DNA of 26,526 nucleotides, from assembly GCA_964587515.1 (NCBI GenBank), contig CAZPMO010000053.1:1-26526 (forward strand), in the 5' to 3' direction. The stretch is from CAZPMO01 sp964587515. GTDB taxonomy: Bacteria > Pseudomonadota > Alphaproteobacteria > MPNO01. The notes under the pieces are model-generated. The model did no database searches. It was not told the origin of the DNA and saw only the letters and a list, made by a program, of their open reading frames with translations. Position 1 is the stretch's first letter. Each line of letters opens with the position of its first letter. The position numbers and the translations under genes were made by a program. Below are positions 9,005 to 15,758 of this stretch, piece by piece.

Positions 9005-9700
9005 ATGTCGATTTTGCTGTACGATCTTTGCAGCGCCGAGGAAGACCGGCGGTTCAGCCCCTATTGCTGGCGCACCAAGATGGCGCTGCGCCACAAGGGG
9101 CTGGATTTCGAGACCGAGGCGGTGCGTTTCGGCACCATGGAAATCCTGGCGCCGACGGGATTCAACCGCGTGCCGGTGCTGGTCGACGGCGAGACGGCGG
9201 TGACCGAGTCCTTCGATATCGCGTGCTACCTGGAAGATAATTATCCCGACCGGCCGCCTTTGTTCGCCGGCGATGTCGGGCGCGGCGAGGCGCGTTTTCT
9301 CAACAACTGGGCGGATTTGACCATGGGGCCCAGCATGATGGGGCTCTATCTGATGGGCATCTTCGAGCATGTCCACCCGGACGACAGAGTCTATTTTCGT
9401 GAAAGCCGCGAGGCGCGTTTCGGCCGCAAGCTGGAGGAAGTGTCCGCCGATCCCGATCGCATCCGCGAGACCATGTACAACACACTGGCGCCGTTGCGCG
9501 CGACGCTCTCGGCCCAGGATTTCGTGTGCGGCGATGCGCCGGCCTATGGTGATTACATCGTGTTCGGCGCGTTCATGACGGCGCGCACCATCTCGACCGA
9601 GAAGCTGCTCGACGACGACGACCCGATCCATGCCTGGCGCGCCCGCATGATGGAACTGTTCGGCGGCTTCGCGGCCAGCGCCAAGGGCTACGAGGTTTAG
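9005..9700 (+). CDS. Glutathione S-transferase family protein, LigE-like
   Basis: A 231-residue soluble GST. The N-terminal thioredoxin-fold domain (about 1-80) contains SPYCWRTKMALRHKG (18-32), FNRVPVLVDG and the glutathione-binding TESFDIACYLE (67-77). An all-helical C-terminal domain follows. The SPYxWRTK pattern resembles the beta-etherase (LigE/LigF) branch and related proteins of alphaproteobacteria, but substrate assignment is inference. I start at ATG 9005 with a GAGGGAGGG purine run about 9 bases upstream; the open frame upstream of it lacks domain content. The stop overlaps that of convergent plsY. It is divergent from the AbrB antitoxin, and together these three genes split plsY from dprA. 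Confidence 0.87.
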   Translation: MSILLYDLCSAEEDRRFSPYCWRTKMALRHKGLDFETEAVRFGTMEILAPTGFNRVPVLVDGETAVTESFDIACYLEDNYPDRPPLFAGDVGRGEARFLNNWADLTMGPSMMGLYLMGIFEHVHPDDRVYFRESREARFGRKLEEVSADPDRIRETMYNTLAPLRATLSAQDFVCGDAPAYGDYIVFGAFMTARTISTEKLLDDDDPIHAWRARMMELFGGFAASAKGYEV

Positions 9701-10317
9701 CTTTCCTTGCGGCCGATTTTGGATTCGTCGCCGCTCAGCAACCGCCGAATGTTGCCCGCGTGTTTCAGCCAGACCAGGACGGCCAGCGCGGCGGCGAATT
9801 CGGCGCGTTGCGGATCGGCGAGCCACCACGCATAGAACGGCGCGGCCGCCAGCGCCGCCAGCGCCGCCAGCGAGGAATAACGGAACAGCGCGGCTGTCGC
9901 GAGCCAGGTGGCGCAGGCCGCAACGCCGACCGGCCATGAAAGCGCCAGCAGCACGCCGAGCCCGGTCGCGACGCCCTTGCCGCCGCGGAACCGCAGCCAC
10001 ACCGGAAACAGATGGCCCAGCACCGCGCCGGCGGCCGCGACAATGGCGATATCCTGGCCGCCGACCTGCCAGCCGATCAGGACCGCCGCCGCGCCCTTAC
10101 CACCGTCGAGGAGCAGCGTCAGCGCGGCCAACCCCTTGTTGCCGGTCCTGAGCACATTGGTGGCGCCGATATTGCCCGAGCCGATGCGGCGGATATCGCC
10201 GAGCCCGGCGATCCGCGACAACACCAGGCCGAAGGGGATGGAACCCAGCAAATAGCCACCCAGAATGGCTCCCGCCAGATACGGCCAGCTGAATTCCCAG
10301 CTTATGGGATAGACCAT
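9697..10317 (-). CDS. plsY: Glycerol-3-phosphate acyltransferase PlsY
   Basis: A 206-residue integral membrane enzyme that transfers acyl groups from acyl-phosphate to glycerol-3-phosphate, the first committed step in phospholipid synthesis. Conserved motifs are present: GSIPFG (25-30), RIGSGNIGATNVLR (44-57) and GHLFPVWLRFRGGKGVAT (101-118). About five membrane segments are visible, with a long alanine/leucine-rich stretch at 120-190. The ATG at 10317 gives the family N-terminus. It follows pyrC by 5 bases and is the last gene of the pyrB-pyrC-plsY operon. Its stop codon overlaps that of the convergent GST. Confidence 0.95.
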   Translation of the reverse strand: MVYPISWEFSWPYLAGAILGGYLLGSIPFGLVLSRIAGLGDIRRIGSGNIGATNVLRTGNKGLAALTLLLDGGKGAAAVLIGWQVGGQDIAIVAAAGAVLGHLFPVWLRFRGGKGVATGLGVLLALSWPVGVAACATWLATAALFRYSSLAALAALAAAPFYAWWLADPQRAEFAAALAVLVWLKHAGNIRRLLSGDESKIGRKES

Positions 10318-10322
10318 CGGAT

Positions 10323-11654
10323 TCAGGCGTGCCGCTCGAACACGGTACGGCGGCCGAGCACGGTGGTCGCGGCGATGCCCTGCGCCGGGTGGTTCTCGAA
10401 GGGCGAGTTCTTGGATTTCGAGATAAAGGAATCGGGATCGATGCGCCACGGCCGGTCGGGATCGATCAGCACCAGATCGGCCGGCGCGCCGTCGGCGAAA
10501 CACCCTTCGTCAAGCCGCAATATGGACGCCGGGCGGGCGGTAAGCCGGTCGAGCACGTCGAGCAGTTCCATTTCGCCGGCGTGATAGAGCGCGAGCGACA
10601 ACGCCAGCAGGGTTTCGAGCCCGACAATGCCGTTTTCCGCCTGGGTGAAGGGCAGGCGCTTGGAATCCTGATCCTGCGGCGTGTGATCACTGGCGATGGC
10701 GTCGATCGTGCCGTCCTTGAGACCGGCCACGATCGCCAGCCGGTCGTCCTCCGACCGCAGCGGCGGCGACATCTTCGCGAACGTGCGATAATCGCCGACC
10801 GCGGATTCGTTGAGAGTGAAATATTGCGGCGCGGTATCGCAGGTCACGGGCAGACCGCGCGCCTTGGCGCGGCGGATCACGTCGACCGTCGCCGCCGTGG
10901 ACACGTGGGCGACGTGATAGCGCGCGCCGGTGCTCTCGACGAGGCGCAGGTCGCGCTCCACCATGATGACCTCGGCGGCGACCGGAATGCCGGTCAGACC
11001 CAGCCGGGTCGCGATCTCACCCTCGTTCATGGCGCCGTCTTCGACCAGCCTGGGCTCCTCCGGATGCTGGATGATCAGCAGATCGAAGGTGCTGGCGTAG
11101 CTGAGCGCGCGGCGCATCACCAGCGCGTTGGAAATCGCGCGATTGCCGTCGGTAAAGGCGACCGCGCCGGCTTCGGCCAGGATACCCATTTCGGTGAGTT
11201 CCTTGCCCTCGCAGCCGCGCGTGATGGCGGCGTAGGGATAGATCTTGACCATGCCGGTCTCGCGCGCGCGTCGGGCGATGAACTCGATCAGCGATACATC
11301 GTCGATCACCGGCTCGGTGTTGGGCAAACAGACCATGGTGGTCACCCCGCCCGAGGCCGCCGCCGCGGTCGCGCTGGCGATGGTGTCCTTGTGTTCCTCG
11401 CCCGGTTCCGCCAGCAGAACCCGCATGTCGATCAGTCCGGGCACCAGGCAGAGCCCGCCGCAATCGACGATCCGGACGCCGTCCGGCACCCCGCCGGCGA
11501 ACAGGTTGGGGCCTTTGTCCGCGATCTTGCCGTTGACCGAAAGCAGGGCGCCCGGCTCGTCCAGCCGCGACGCGGGGTCGATCAGCCGCGCATTGACATA
11601 GGCGGTCCTCTGTTCGCCGTTGCCGCCGTCGAAATGTCCGGAATCGGCCGCCAT
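10323..11654 (-). CDS. pyrC: Dihydroorotase-like protein lacking the HxH zinc motif (PyrC')
   Basis: A 443-residue amidohydrolase-fold protein next to pyrB. Type I dihydroorotases have D-x-H-x-H after VPGLI; here the stretch reads DMRVLLAEPG, with Arg78 and Leu80 in place of the two metal-binding histidines. Other landmarks remain: IIQHPEEP, YHVAHVST and the catalytic-type Asp in ASDHTPQ. This pattern matches PyrC' of Pseudomonas, an inactive homologue needed for PyrB assembly. I infer the same role, implying a separate active dihydroorotase elsewhere in the genome. The ATG at 11654 overlaps the pyrB stop (TGATG), so translation is coupled; a TTG one codon upstream is less likely. Residual activity with altered metal binding cannot be excluded. 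Confidence 0.9.
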   Translation of the reverse strand: MAADSGHFDGGNGEQRTAYVNARLIDPASRLDEPGALLSVNGKIADKGPNLFAGGVPDGVRIVDCGGLCLVPGLIDMRVLLAEPGEEHKDTIASATAAAASGGVTTMVCLPNTEPVIDDVSLIEFIARRARETGMVKIYPYAAITRGCEGKELTEMGILAEAGAVAFTDGNRAISNALVMRRALSYASTFDLLIIQHPEEPRLVEDGAMNEGEIATRLGLTGIPVAAEVIMVERDLRLVESTGARYHVAHVSTAATVDVIRRAKARGLPVTCDTAPQYFTLNESAVGDYRTFAKMSPPLRSEDDRLAIVAGLKDGTIDAIASDHTPQDQDSKRLPFTQAENGIVGLETLLALSLALYHAGEMELLDVLDRLTARPASILRLDEGCFADGAPADLVLIDPDRPWRIDPDSFISKSKNSPFENHPAQGIAATTVLGRRTVFERHA

Positions 11655-12646
11655 CAATGGACACCCTCGCGTTGCGTGTCGGCCGCCTTGTCTGTGTCGG
11701 ACATGAGATCGCGGGTCAGCGTGTCGAGGCAGGCCATGCGCACCGCGACGCCCATTTCGACCTGTTCGCGGATCACGCTGCGGTCGATATCATCGGCGAG
11801 CTCGCTGTCGATTTCGACACCGCGGTTCATCGGCCCCGGATGCATGATCAGCGCATCGGGCTTGGCATAGGAAAGTTTGTCCCGATCGAGACCGAAGAAA
11901 TGAAAATATTCCCGGATCGACGGCACGAAGCTGCCCTGCATGCGTTCGGTCTGGAGACGCAACATCATGATGATATCGCAATCCTCGAGCCCCTCGCGCA
12001 TGTCGTGGTGAACCTCGACGCCATAGCATTCGAACTGGCGCGGCAGCAGCGTAACGGGCGCGACCAGGCGTACTTGCGCGCCCATGATGTTGAGGAGCTG
12101 GATGTTCGAGCGCGCGACCCGGCTGTGCAGAATATCGCCGCAAATCGCGACCTTGAGGCCTTGGAGCGCGCCGCGTCGACGATGGATGGTCAGCGCATCC
12201 AGCAGCGCCTGGGTCGGATGTTCATGGCTGCCGTCGCCGGCGTTTATCACCGAGCACGTGACCTTCTCCGACAACAGCTTCACCGCGCCCGAATGGGGAT
12301 GGCGCACCACCAGCACGTCGGGACCCATGGCGTTCAGCGTCATCGCGGTGTCGATCATGGTCTCGCCTTTTTTGATGGCGCTGGTCGAGACCGACATATT
12401 GATGACGTCCGCGCCGAGCCGCTTGCCGGCGAGCTCGAACGAGGTGCGCGTACGCGTCGATGTTTCGAAGAAGACGTTGATCAGCGTGCGCCCGCGCAGC
12501 AGCGCGCTTTTCTTGTCCTTGCTTCGGTTTTGGGCGACGTAGGATTCGGAAAGCTCGAGGAGAAACGTGATCTCGTCACGCGACATCCCCTCAATGCCGA
12601 GGATATGGCGGTGGGGGAAATTCTGCTCGGCGGGGGCAATTGTCAT
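11654..12646 (-). CDS. pyrB: Aspartate carbamoyltransferase catalytic subunit
   Basis: A 330-residue enzyme that joins carbamoyl phosphate and aspartate in pyrimidine synthesis. The carbamoyl-phosphate motif STRTRTSF is at 63-70, HEHPTQALLD at 141-150 and HPGPMNRG at 269-276. No pyrI-like regulatory subunit is nearby; the PyrC'-like neighbour is the likely structural partner. The ATG at 12646 has no Shine-Dalgarno upstream, and a -10 TATAAC ends only nine bases before it, so the mRNA may be leaderless. It is the first gene of pyrB-pyrC-plsY. Confidence 0.96.
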   Translation of the reverse strand: MTIAPAEQNFPHRHILGIEGMSRDEITFLLELSESYVAQNRSKDKKSALLRGRTLINVFFETSTRTRTSFELAGKRLGADVINMSVSTSAIKKGETMIDTAMTLNAMGPDVLVVRHPHSGAVKLLSEKVTCSVINAGDGSHEHPTQALLDALTIHRRRGALQGLKVAICGDILHSRVARSNIQLLNIMGAQVRLVAPVTLLPRQFECYGVEVHHDMREGLEDCDIIMMLRLQTERMQGSFVPSIREYFHFFGLDRDKLSYAKPDALIMHPGPMNRGVEIDSELADDIDRSVIREQVEMGVAVRMACLDTLTRDLMSDTDKAADTQREGVH

Positions 12647-12655
12647 TAAAGCGGC

Positions 12656-12684
12656 GTTATACGCCCCGCTCGCCGCAACGGCAA
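12656..12684 (-). promoter_or_regulatory. Promoter of pyrB-pyrC-plsY
   Basis: The minus strand shows -35 TTGCCG (12679-12684), a 17-nt spacer and -10 TATAAC (12656-12661, 5 of 6 matches). The predicted start is within about 1-3 bases of the pyrB ATG. That leaves no room for a ribosome binding site and points to leaderless translation. Confidence 0.5.
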
Positions 12685-12705
12685 GGAAACCGATTCTTTT
12701 TTTCG

Positions 12706-12724
12706 TCGATCATCAAATGATCGA
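12706..12724. repeat. Perfect palindrome upstream of pyrB
   Basis: TCGATCAT and ATGATCGA form perfect 8-bp arms around CAA. A run of seven T lies just to the left and GTTTTA to the right. Read on the minus strand, the direction of both flanking genes, no U-run follows, so it is a poor terminator there. It lies about 22 bases upstream of the pyrB -35 and could be a protein-binding site. The plus-strand reading (hairpin then GTTTTA) has no gene to terminate. Confidence 0.45.
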
Positions 12725-12734
12725 GTTTTACGGC

Positions 12735-12765
12735 GGATAATCAGATTTGCGGTGGATAATCAGAT
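12735..12765. repeat. Short direct repeat at the CoA-transferase stop codon
   Basis: GGATAATCAGAT occurs exactly at 12735-12746 and again at 12754-12765 (19-base period). The second copy contains the CoA-transferase stop (TGA, 12760-12762). This looks like a small slippage duplication just past the gene end; no function is evident. Confidence 0.55.
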
Positions 12766-14001
12766 GATTTCGCGGGTCCGTAGCGCCGCGATCTCTTCCT
12801 CGTCGAGGCCCAGTATTTCACTCAGCACCTCGTCTGAGTGCTGGCCCAGCGTCGGCGGCGCCCGCCGATAGCTGAGCGGCGTTTCCGACATTTTCGCCGG
12901 GTTCGCGGCGAGCCCCACCGTGCCGCCCCGAATCGGCGGATAGTCCATTTCGATAGCCATGTCGCGCGCCGCGACCTGCGCATCCGCGAAAACGCGTTCC
13001 AGCGTGTTGATCGGACCGCACGGTACGCCGGCCGCTTCCAGCATTTCGATCCACTCGTCGGTGGTGCGTCGGCCAAAAATTTCGTTGAGAAGCGGGGTGA
13101 GCGCGGCGCGGTTCGTGGTCCGGAGCGGGTTGGTCGCAAATCGCGGGTCGGCGGCGAGATCGTCCGCGGCCGCCGCCTGGCAGAAGGCGTTGAACTGGCC
13201 GTCATTGCCCGCCGCCAGAATCACGTGCCCGTCGGACGTCGCGAAGACGCCATAGGGCGAAACCGCCGCGTGTTCGTTGCCGTACCGCGCCGGATTGCCG
13301 CCGGTGTTGAGATATTCCACGGCATGGTAGGTCAGCCACGAAATCTGGGTGTCGAGCAGCGCGAGGTCGATATGCTGGCCGGCGCCCGCCCCGGCCCCAA
13401 CAGCGTCGCGATGACGCAGCGCGGCGAGGATCGCGACCGCGGCATGCATGCCGGTCATGATGTCGGCGATGCCGACGCCGACTTTCATCGGCGCGCCGTC
13501 GGGTTCGCCGGTAATCGACATCACGCCGCCCATGCCCTGGGCCAGGAAATCGTATCCGGCGCGCTCGGCATAGGGGCCGGTCTGGCCGAACCCGGTGATC
13601 GAGCAATAAACGAGCCCCGGGAATTCCGCCTTGAGATCGTCGTACCCCAGCCCGTAGCGGGCCAGCGTGCCGGTGCGGAAGTTTTCGATCAGCACGTCGC
13701 AGTGGCCCAGCAGGCGGCGGACCAGCGCCTGCCCCTCGGGCTTCGCGATGTCGATGGAAACGGAACGCTTGTTGCGATTGGCGGAGAGATAAAAGCCGCT
13801 CTCGGTTATGGCGGCGCCGTCCCCCTCTTCGGCGCCGGGCAGGAAGGGCGGTCCCCAGCGCCGCGTGTCGTCGCCGACGCCGGGACGCTCGATCTTGATC
13901 ACGTCGGCGCCGTAATCACCGAACAACTGGGTGCAGACCGGACCCGCCAGGATGCGCGACAGGTCAAGAATCCGTACCCCGTCGAGCGCGCCGGGTTCCA
14001 T
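12760..14001 (-). CDS. Family III (CaiB/BaiF) CoA-transferase
   Basis: A 413-residue cytosolic enzyme of the formyl-CoA:oxalate CoA-transferase fold. The N-terminus (LDGVRILDLSRILAGPVCTQ), GDYGADVIKIERP (28-40), NRNKRSVSID (76-85) and ENFRTGTL (106-113) are diagnostic. The catalytic aspartate is Asp151 in AGYDFLAQ. The family moves CoA between carboxylic acids; the acid here is unknown. I prefer ATG 14001; GTG 14013 is possible and adds four residues. It is 23 bases downstream of the flavin reductase gene and last in a three-gene operon with the cupin gene, so it may activate a product of that catabolic unit. Confidence 0.92.
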   Translation of the reverse strand: MEPGALDGVRILDLSRILAGPVCTQLFGDYGADVIKIERPGVGDDTRRWGPPFLPGAEEGDGAAITESGFYLSANRNKRSVSIDIAKPEGQALVRRLLGHCDVLIENFRTGTLARYGLGYDDLKAEFPGLVYCSITGFGQTGPYAERAGYDFLAQGMGGVMSITGEPDGAPMKVGVGIADIMTGMHAAVAILAALRHRDAVGAGAGAGQHIDLALLDTQISWLTYHAVEYLNTGGNPARYGNEHAAVSPYGVFATSDGHVILAAGNDGQFNAFCQAAAADDLAADPRFATNPLRTTNRAALTPLLNEIFGRRTTDEWIEMLEAAGVPCGPINTLERVFADAQVAARDMAIEMDYPPIRGGTVGLAANPAKMSETPLSYRRAPPTLGQHSDEVLSEILGLDEEEIAALRTREII

Positions 14002-14024
14002 CTCAATCCCCACTCATCGCGCGA

Positions 14025-14678
14025 TTATTCCGCGGCTTGCGACTTGCCGACATTATCTTCCGGCGTGGCTTTTTCCATGGAGAACGTCTCGTCCACGGCG
14101 CAGTAATCCTTGTAGCCAAGCCGCGCGATGGGACGCATCTTCAGCGTGTCCACCAGCCCGTCGGCGGTGATCATGTCGTCCTCGATATGGACCCCGATCA
14201 CGCGGCCGATAATGAGGTGATGGGTCGAGACCGGCGTGTGACCCGGCAGGATCACGGTCTGGAAATGCTTGCATTCGAAATGGACCGGCGCGCCCTTGAC
14301 GCGCGGCGGCGCGACCAGTTTGGACGGTAGCGGCTCCAGCCCCGCCGCCTCCATCTCGTTGACGCCGTGTTCGACGATCAGCCCGGTGATGTTCATCTCG
14401 TCGCGTTGGGACCAGGTCGCCATGTTGTAGACGAACTCGCCGGTGGCCTCGATGTTTGCCGCCGTGTCCTTGAGTCCACCGTCTTCGGTATGCCCGCCGA
14501 TCGAGAAGCAGACATAAGGCGGATCATAGCTCAGCCCGTTGAAGAAGCTGAACGGCGCGAGATTGATGTTCCCGTCCGCCGACATCGAGGTGATCCAGCC
14601 GATCGGGCGCGGCACCACGCAGGCCTTTACCGGGTTGAAGGGCAGGCCGTGGTCGTTGTTGTCGGGTTCATAGAACAT
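14025..14678 (-). CDS. Flavin reductase-like FMN-binding split-barrel protein
   Basis: A 217-residue protein of the flavin_reduct family. PRPIGWITSMSADGNINLAPFSFF (from residue 23) and the following YDPPYVCFSIGG are the flavin-binding signature, and HHLIIGRVIGVHIEDD is the conserved barrel strand near the C-terminus. Members supply reduced flavin to a monooxygenase or act directly on small substrates. No oxygenase component is next door, so the partner is unknown. It sits between the cupin gene (22-base gap) and the CoA-transferase gene (23-base gap), all on one strand, indicating an operon. Confidence 0.9.
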   Translation of the reverse strand: MFYEPDNNDHGLPFNPVKACVVPRPIGWITSMSADGNINLAPFSFFNGLSYDPPYVCFSIGGHTEDGGLKDTAANIEATGEFVYNMATWSQRDEMNITGLIVEHGVNEMEAAGLEPLPSKLVAPPRVKGAPVHFECKHFQTVILPGHTPVSTHHLIIGRVIGVHIEDDMITADGLVDTLKMRPIARLGYKDYCAVDETFSMEKATPEDNVGKSQAAE

Positions 14679-14700
14679 TGATGGATTCCCAGTTGAGAGA

Positions 14701-15252
14701 CTATTCGAATTTGCCGTCGATCAATATGAAGGCGATGCGGCACGGCGCGTCGGAGCGGTTGGCCCAGGCGTGGTTGGTGCCGCGCTGGACGATCACGTCT
14801 CCTTCACGGCACAGCACTTCGGAATCGTCCAGCACCATATGTATCTCGCCGGTCATGATCACCGCGTAATCGATGGTCTTGGTGCGGTGCATCAGCGGAT
14901 GAGGCGGCGCATCGGAGGCATCGGCGGCATGCTCGGCGCCGAATTCGCGGAAGCTTTCCATCGCGGATTCCCGGTCGACATCGCCGATCCAGTCGGCCTC
15001 GGGCGGGAATTCGATCACCCGGAACACCGATCCGTGGGGGCCGGGCTCCAGGCTGATCTTCTCGCCCGCCTTCGCGTTGTCGTCGTTGCCGGCGAGGTCG
15101 GCGGGCGCTTCGAAGACGCGCCAGACATTGTTGATCTGCACCCCGGGGCGTCCGGGCGGATGAAATATATTCTGCGCCTGTTCGTCGATGATCGTTATCG
15201 CCTGGCCATTCGAATCGTGGCCGGTGACGATGCGGCGCACTCCCTTGCTCAT
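14701..15252 (-). CDS. Cupin-domain protein
   Basis: A 183-residue single-cupin protein. The cupin lies in the C-terminal half (about 115-175): PHPLMHRTKTIDYAVIMTGE supplies His118, His122 and Glu136, and the second motif GDVIVQRGTNHAW supplies His161, giving a plausible metal site. The N-terminal 90 residues form a separate conserved-looking part with HPPGRPGVQINNVWR. GGGAG precedes the ATG. It is the first gene of the operon with the flavin reductase and CoA-transferase genes. It may be a small dioxygenase, isomerase or ligand sensor; nothing in the sequence decides. Confidence 0.88.
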   Translation of the reverse strand: MSKGVRRIVTGHDSNGQAITIIDEQAQNIFHPPGRPGVQINNVWRVFEAPADLAGNDDNAKAGEKISLEPGPHGSVFRVIEFPPEADWIGDVDRESAMESFREFGAEHAADASDAPPHPLMHRTKTIDYAVIMTGEIHMVLDDSEVLCREGDVIVQRGTNHAWANRSDAPCRIAFILIDGKFE

Positions 15253-15529
15253 CCGCCGTTCTCCCGTTGTGTTGGTGCGAAGGCGCGCATCCTAACGGCA
15301 TCGTCCGCGCCCGTAACCCGGAATTTGATATGCCTATTTATTAGGCGCATCGAAAGCGCTGATTAAATATTGGCCTCTTTATGTTCCTGTGGCCACAACG
15401 ATTGTCCACGGATATCCGAAAACTCTCATTTATCACAACAGGTTAAAAATTCTTTCGATTTCCGGCCGTTTGGCACGGTTCTTGCAATGTCTCTGGGAAA
15501 TGCTCGTCCCTTGGTATCGGAGAACATCC
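15253..15529. other. 277-base divergent regulatory region
   Basis: This intergenic region serves the minus-strand cupin operon and the plus-strand small gene at 15530. It holds an AT-rich hairpin-like element GCCTA-N5-TAGGC (15332-15346), two perfect 10-bp palindromes TGTGGCCACA (15388-15397) and CGGATATCCG (15409-15418), and the sigma-54 promoter at 15471-15486. The palindromes lie about 80-110 bases upstream of the predicted start, a normal distance for enhancer-binding activator sites. I see no ORF here. Confidence 0.55.
15471..15486 (+). promoter_or_regulatory. Sigma-54 (RpoN) promoter
   Basis: The sequence is TGGCAC, five bases, then TTGCA: an exact match to the -24/-12 consensus. The invariant GG (15472-15473) and GC (15484-15485) are separated by the required ten bases. 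The predicted start is near 15497, leaving about 33 bases of leader with GGAG seven bases before the ATG at 15530. Transcription would need an enhancer-binding ATPase; none is encoded in the window. Confidence 0.8.
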
Positions 15530-15754
15530 ATGATCATGCTTTCAAGACCGGAATTCGCCGTGTTGAACGCCTATCGCGGCGCCCCATCGCAGGACCCCGA
15601 CCCGGTCGCCGGGTGGCGGGGCCTGACATGGCCGGCCAATGAAATCATGCTCCGTTCGCTGCTGGCGACCGGGCGCACCATTGCCGACATCGCCGGGTTA
15701 TATGATGTCGCGCCGGAGCGGGTCATGCGGCGCGTGGCTGATTACGGCATGTAA
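15530..15754 (+). CDS. Small HTH-like protein under sigma-54 control
   Basis: A 74-residue protein not recognised as a named family. It starts at ATG 15530 with GGAG seven bases upstream. The C-terminal half (about 32-74: WPANEIMLRSLLATGR, then TIADIAGLYDVAPERV, RRVADYGM) has the spacing of a short helix-turn-helix. It broadly resembles the GcrA-like layout (an initial Trp, G-x-T/S-x-x-x-IA, then a V-rich recognition helix). That likeness is by eye. The N-terminal 30 residues are proline-rich and probably unstructured. It ends four bases from the convergent dioxygenase-like gene, so it is a single-gene transcript. It may be a small DNA-binding regulator. Confidence 0.65.
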   Translation: MIMLSRPEFAVLNAYRGAPSQDPDPVAGWRGLTWPANEIMLRSLLATGRTIADIAGLYDVAPERVMRRVADYGM

Positions 15755-15758
15755 ACGG

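Noticed and set aside
8873..10000. Long N-terminal extension of the AbrB antitoxin frame
   Set aside because: It runs antisense across the GST gene and into plsY without domain content. The antitoxin has a proper start at 8872.
10329..11870. 513-codon plus-strand ORF opposite pyrC
   Set aside because: Antisense shadow of pyrC and pyrB.
12697..12730. Rho-independent terminator between the CoA-transferase gene and pyrB
   Set aside because: The palindrome is good, but on the minus strand, where both genes lie, the stem is followed by ACGAAAAAAAG and not by a U-run.
12838..14106. 422-codon plus-strand ORF opposite the CoA-transferase gene
   Set aside because: Antisense shadow of a complete family III CoA-transferase.
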